Of a stretch of DNA of 64,000 nucleotides, positions 60,965 through 64,000 are shown piece after piece. Below the pieces are notes generated by a model that was not told the DNA's origin, searched no databases, and was given only the letters and a program-made list of their open reading frames with translations. Origin of the DNA: Garcia nutans (taxonomy: Eukaryota; Streptophyta; Magnoliopsida; Malpighiales; Euphorbiaceae); NCBI GenBank assembly GCA_947685225.1, contig CANTUV010000024.1:22586001-22650000 (forward strand). The letters run 5' to 3'. Position numbers and translations under genes: made by a program. The number at the start of each line of letters is the position of its first letter. Positions within the stretch are counted from its first letter, which is position 1.

Positions 60965-61390
60965 AAGAGAGACACGGCCAAGTTAGAAGAGACTTGGCCG
61001 TGTTGGAGTGCATTGGAGGGACACGGCCAGTGACTTGGCCGTGTCCCTTGCTTGTGTTCGCTACTGCTTGCTTTTGATCTTTTCTTCTTTGGTTGAGTGA
61101 CACGGCCAAGTCTTGAAGAAGACACGGCCGTGTTGGACCTTTTTTGAGGGGCACGACCAGTGACTTGGCCGTGTCCCTTGCCTGTGTTTGCTTCTATGAG
61201 AATTGCTCTTCTTTGCTTTGGATTTTGGTGAGACATGGCCAAGTTAGAGCAACTTGGCCGTGTTGGAGCATTTTTGGAGGGACACGGCCACTGACTTGGC
61301 CGTGTCCCTTGAGTGTGTCCCTCTCTGTGTCTTGAACTTCCTTTTAACTTGGTATGGGACACGGCCAGTGACTTGACCGTGTCCTCTGCC
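60965..61390. repeat. GACACGGCC/GGCCGTGTC palindrome block, 5' LTR of E
   Basis: As in the 3' LTR, with one extra 'gacacggccaagtcttgaaga' segment near 61100 that the 3' LTR has lost. Confidence 0.8.
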
Positions 61391-61681
61391 TGTGTCAGCT
61401 ACTGTCCCTTTTTTCCTTCAATTTGCTTCATTGCCTTTTTTAACTTAAAACAAAACTCAAACAAACTGCAAACAAGAAGTAAATAAACAATAACCAACAA
61501 AACATAACACCATACTAAAAACTAGATCAAAAATAACATAAACACTGAAATAAACTAAAACTACCAAAATTAATGAAAACACTAAACAAACCGATTAAAA
61601 CTAACAAAATACCTAAATAAAACAATAATTATTATAATAAACAAGACACAAATCTATAATAAAAACTAATAAAACATAAAC

Positions 61682-63200
61682 CATCAAAAGGAGGTATATA
61701 TTAAATTCTTTTTTTGTTATATTTTTCACAGTAGCTAAAACTAGGAAATTGTGTCTTTCAAAATCAAAAACCCTAGAACTTTAATTTAGCTTTTCAAAAG
61801 TTAAAAACACTAATTCATTGCTTTATTTTCCAAAGAATTTAAAGTTATTAATTTAGTTTCTTCAAAACCCCAAAACCCTAATTTACTTTCCAAATTATCA
61901 AAACCCTTAAATTACATTCTGTTTCTTTTCAAAAGCTTTAAAAATTTCTTTTTTTCTTTTATAAACTTTAAATTGTTTGTTTATTTTCATAAAACCTCAT
62001 AAAAGTATCAAATTGATTTTCAAACCCTAAAAGCTTCCACCGAAACCCTAATTTTAAAACACTAAACCCTAACTTAACTCCAAACCTAAAATATTAAAAC
62101 CCTAACCCTTTAAAACCTTAAACCCTAATTTTTTCTAAACCTTAAATCGTTTAAAACTTTAAAAACCATAAAAAAAAAATCAAAGGTTATACTTTTTACA
62201 CAGTAAGCTCAAATCAATAATTCATTAACCATAAATCACAAAATTTAAGTGTTTTAAAGAGTCCAAATTCTAGTTTCATGATTTTACATTTGAAACCCTA
62301 GTTTGGTTAATCAAAGAGTCTTACCAACCTTTTAAAACATAAAGTCCTCAATCTATTTTAATTCTCTTAAAGTCACAGTAGCCAAATTCCATTAATTCCA
62401 AAACCTTAAACACATGAAATAAAGAGCCCTAAATGGAAACAGTAGCTATAATTGGAATTTTATTTACCTTATTCAATTTTATATTTGATTATGCTTTGAT
62501 TTATTTCTTATGCTTTAATTTATTTAATTTCAATGCTTGGTTTATTTAATTTGTCATGGATGGATGTTTACTTTCTATTGATGTTTAATACCTTCAATGA
62601 ATGGTTATTTACTTTTATCAATTTATTTAGACTTCCAAATGTTGTAAGAGGTATGTTTCCACTTGGTGGGTACCTCATTAGTTAAATATCATGTAATTTA
62701 AATTGCTTTTCTATTTTAGAACCAATGTAAAGGGCATGTTTCTACCTTTTGGTGGGTGTCCTATTTAGGCATGTGATGTAAGGACATGTTTCCATCTTTG
62801 GATGGGTGTCCATTTATTTGTTTTTCTTGAACCTTGCTTTGATTTTAATATATTGATGCTTTCTTTTAATTATTGTGTGTAATATGGATAATGTTGTTAT
62901 ATTTAAGAATTTTATAATATTAAGACGTGTAAAGGAGGCCGGTTCCAATGAACTGGGCGTTTTGGGGGTGCTGGGCCATTTCTCACCTTCCCCACACGTA
63001 CCCAACTTTCCGAATCCATTAGGGTGTTGGGGATTCCTTAGGAATCAAGTCATCCACCCCTTTCTTTTTCCTGGCCCGTCCGGGTGGCGACTCCATTTTC
63101 TTCGAACTTAGGTCCGTGTTCTGTAAGGCCCTGAGCCTAAACAGTGTCGAAGTCGCAAGAACCATTCCACTGGGAGTGGGGACAAAAATTCCAGCTCACA
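61682..63200 (+). repeat. 5' LTR of G, second part
   Basis: Resumes the LTR after E ('ccatcaaaaggagg') and ends GCTCACA. It has telomere-like AAACCCTAA motifs (62036-62130) and the three hairpins (62649-62811). Confidence 0.9.
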
Positions 63201-63201
63201 G

Positions 63202-63219
63202 TGGCGACTCCACTGGGGA
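63202..63219 (+). other. Primer-binding site of element G
   Basis: TGGCGACTCCACTGGGGA, the form known from Tat/Ogre elements, one base after the LTR. Confidence 0.88.
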
Positions 63220-64000
63220 TAAGAGAAGTTGATTCCGTTGGTCTTTTTATTATACTATTCTTTCTTATAATGATATTATCCACTGCATCATATTATATTG
63301 CATCGTGTGCGTGAGTTAGGACGCCCGTGTTTCCCGTGTTATGCTATGTAAGGGATACCATACTTTCACTCAAGGTATGGAGATCGAGCATGGCATAACC
63401 ACTCATAGCCTCGTATCTTTTGTTATATACTTGCTATGGGAACCTAAGCCTTTTAACCCGAAGACTAAAGCTCATGTAATTGGCCTAGTTACTTTCCTTA
63501 GGTTTTACCCCAAATGCATATTGTTTGACTATGGTTAATTTATCTTGGCTTAAATCATGGCTTATTTGGTTTGTTCTTTTTCTAATATGACCTAAGTACA
63601 TTGTAAGCTCAAAATAAATTTTTCTTTAAAAAATCCAAAAGACCAAAGCCATTTCTAAAATTTTTTTCAAGATAGTCTTTGGACATAAAATTTTTCTAAA
63701 AACATATCTTTGGCTTATGGCCCAAATACTAAGCCCGAAATCTATTTTTCTAAAATCTTTTTATGGGCTTAGAAACAAGATTATTTTCACCTAATCTTTT
63801 GTTATAAAGAGCTTGCAAAATATTGAGGTCAATTATGAAATACCAAAAATCAATTGTGGGCCTAGTTTATACTAAGAATAAATTAACCATGGGCTTGTTT
63901 TTGGCATGAATCATTTTTAAGTGAGAAATCTATCTACAATAAACTTCTTAATTTAGTTTTAATACAATATAGCGTAAAGGGTACTTTAGTTGGATAAATG
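63220..64000 (+). other. 5' leader of element G, cut by the window edge
   Basis: No coding region recognised. A 65-codon frame at 63341-63538 has no domain. Long untranslated leaders before gag are normal in Tat/Ogre elements. Confidence 0.65.

Larger units (their letters stand above)
50500..61676 (-). mobile_element. Element E: Athila-type Ty3/gypsy element with RT deleted
   Basis: Minus strand, 11.2 kb. LTRs run TGTTTTATTAG..CGAGCGCAACA on the minus strand. The flanks are GAAAC (50495-50499) and TAAAC (61677-61681), one mismatch; solo LTR C shows 'gagaaacc' at the empty site, which supports GAAAC. The Athila-type PBS, long gag-protease, integrase and a further ORF between pol and 3' LTR are typical of Athila. 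RT and most of RNase H are missing, so this copy could move only with help. Confidence 0.92.
59952..61676 (-). repeat. 5' LTR of element E
   Basis: 1725 bp, collinear with 50500-52204. TATA box revcomp at 60917-60925 and palindrome block at 60965-61390. Confidence 0.9.
49847..64000 (+). mobile_element. Element G: Tat/Ogre-like element, 5' end only, with Athila inside its LTR
   Basis: A plus-strand element whose 5' LTR (49847-50499 and 61682-63200) is split by E. The left flank 5-mer is ATACA (49842-49846); the right end is outside the window, so this duplication is not confirmed. PBS and about 780 bp of leader are present. It inserted into pol of H in the opposite orientation. Confidence 0.88.

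Overview
This window is nuclear DNA from a plant, most likely a eudicot with a large, repeat-rich genome. It is AT-rich, and every recognisable protein belongs to a plant LTR retrotransposon: Tekay/Del-like chromoviruses, Athila and Tat/Ogre. I see no host protein gene, tRNA or rRNA. The pattern fits gene-poor, probably methylated heterochromatin. The species cannot be named from this sequence.

Layout, left to right. (1) 1-4265: four tandem copies of a LTR-like unit; the last three are about 984 bp each and almost identical. (2) 5319-18442 (+): element A, a Tekay-like Ty3/gypsy element with 2.8 kb LTRs and TAAAA target-site duplications (TSDs). Its gag is split by a related solo LTR at 8506-11175 (TSD AAGAC). 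(3) 20021-20668: three SINE-like sequences, two of them forming a 180-bp hairpin. (4) 20681-32800 (-): element B, a decayed Tekay-like element whose gag is split by solo LTR C of a Tat/Ogre-like family (27197-29305, TSD CTAAC). (5) 32897 to about 35912 (-): element F, a truncated relative of A and B. (6) 35913-36529 and 48374-49846 (-): two halves of one old Tat/Ogre pol, H, split by element D (36530-48368, +, TSD CAACT). D is a Tekay-like element with an extra coiled-coil ORF upstream of gag. (7) H is cut again, next to its YVDD motif, by the 5' LTR of a plus-strand Tat/Ogre-like element G (49847-63200), which runs off the right edge. G's LTR is itself split by Athila element E (50500-61676, -), which has lost its reverse transcriptase.

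The relative order is therefore H before D and G; G before E; B before C; and A before its solo LTR. No polyprotein in the window is intact. Elements A and D keep nearly continuous gag-pol frames broken mostly by transition-type nonsense changes, as expected of methylated DNA.

The most interesting signals are regulatory. The Tekay-like elements share a splice-donor-like site in the LTR and an acceptor-like site just before the gag ATG. In D the predicted leader exon has no ATG, a TACTAA branch-site-like motif sits 29 nt before an acceptor that abuts the gag ATG, and a second acceptor precedes the coiled-coil ORF. Several LTRs also carry conserved hairpins, some with paired base changes between copies.
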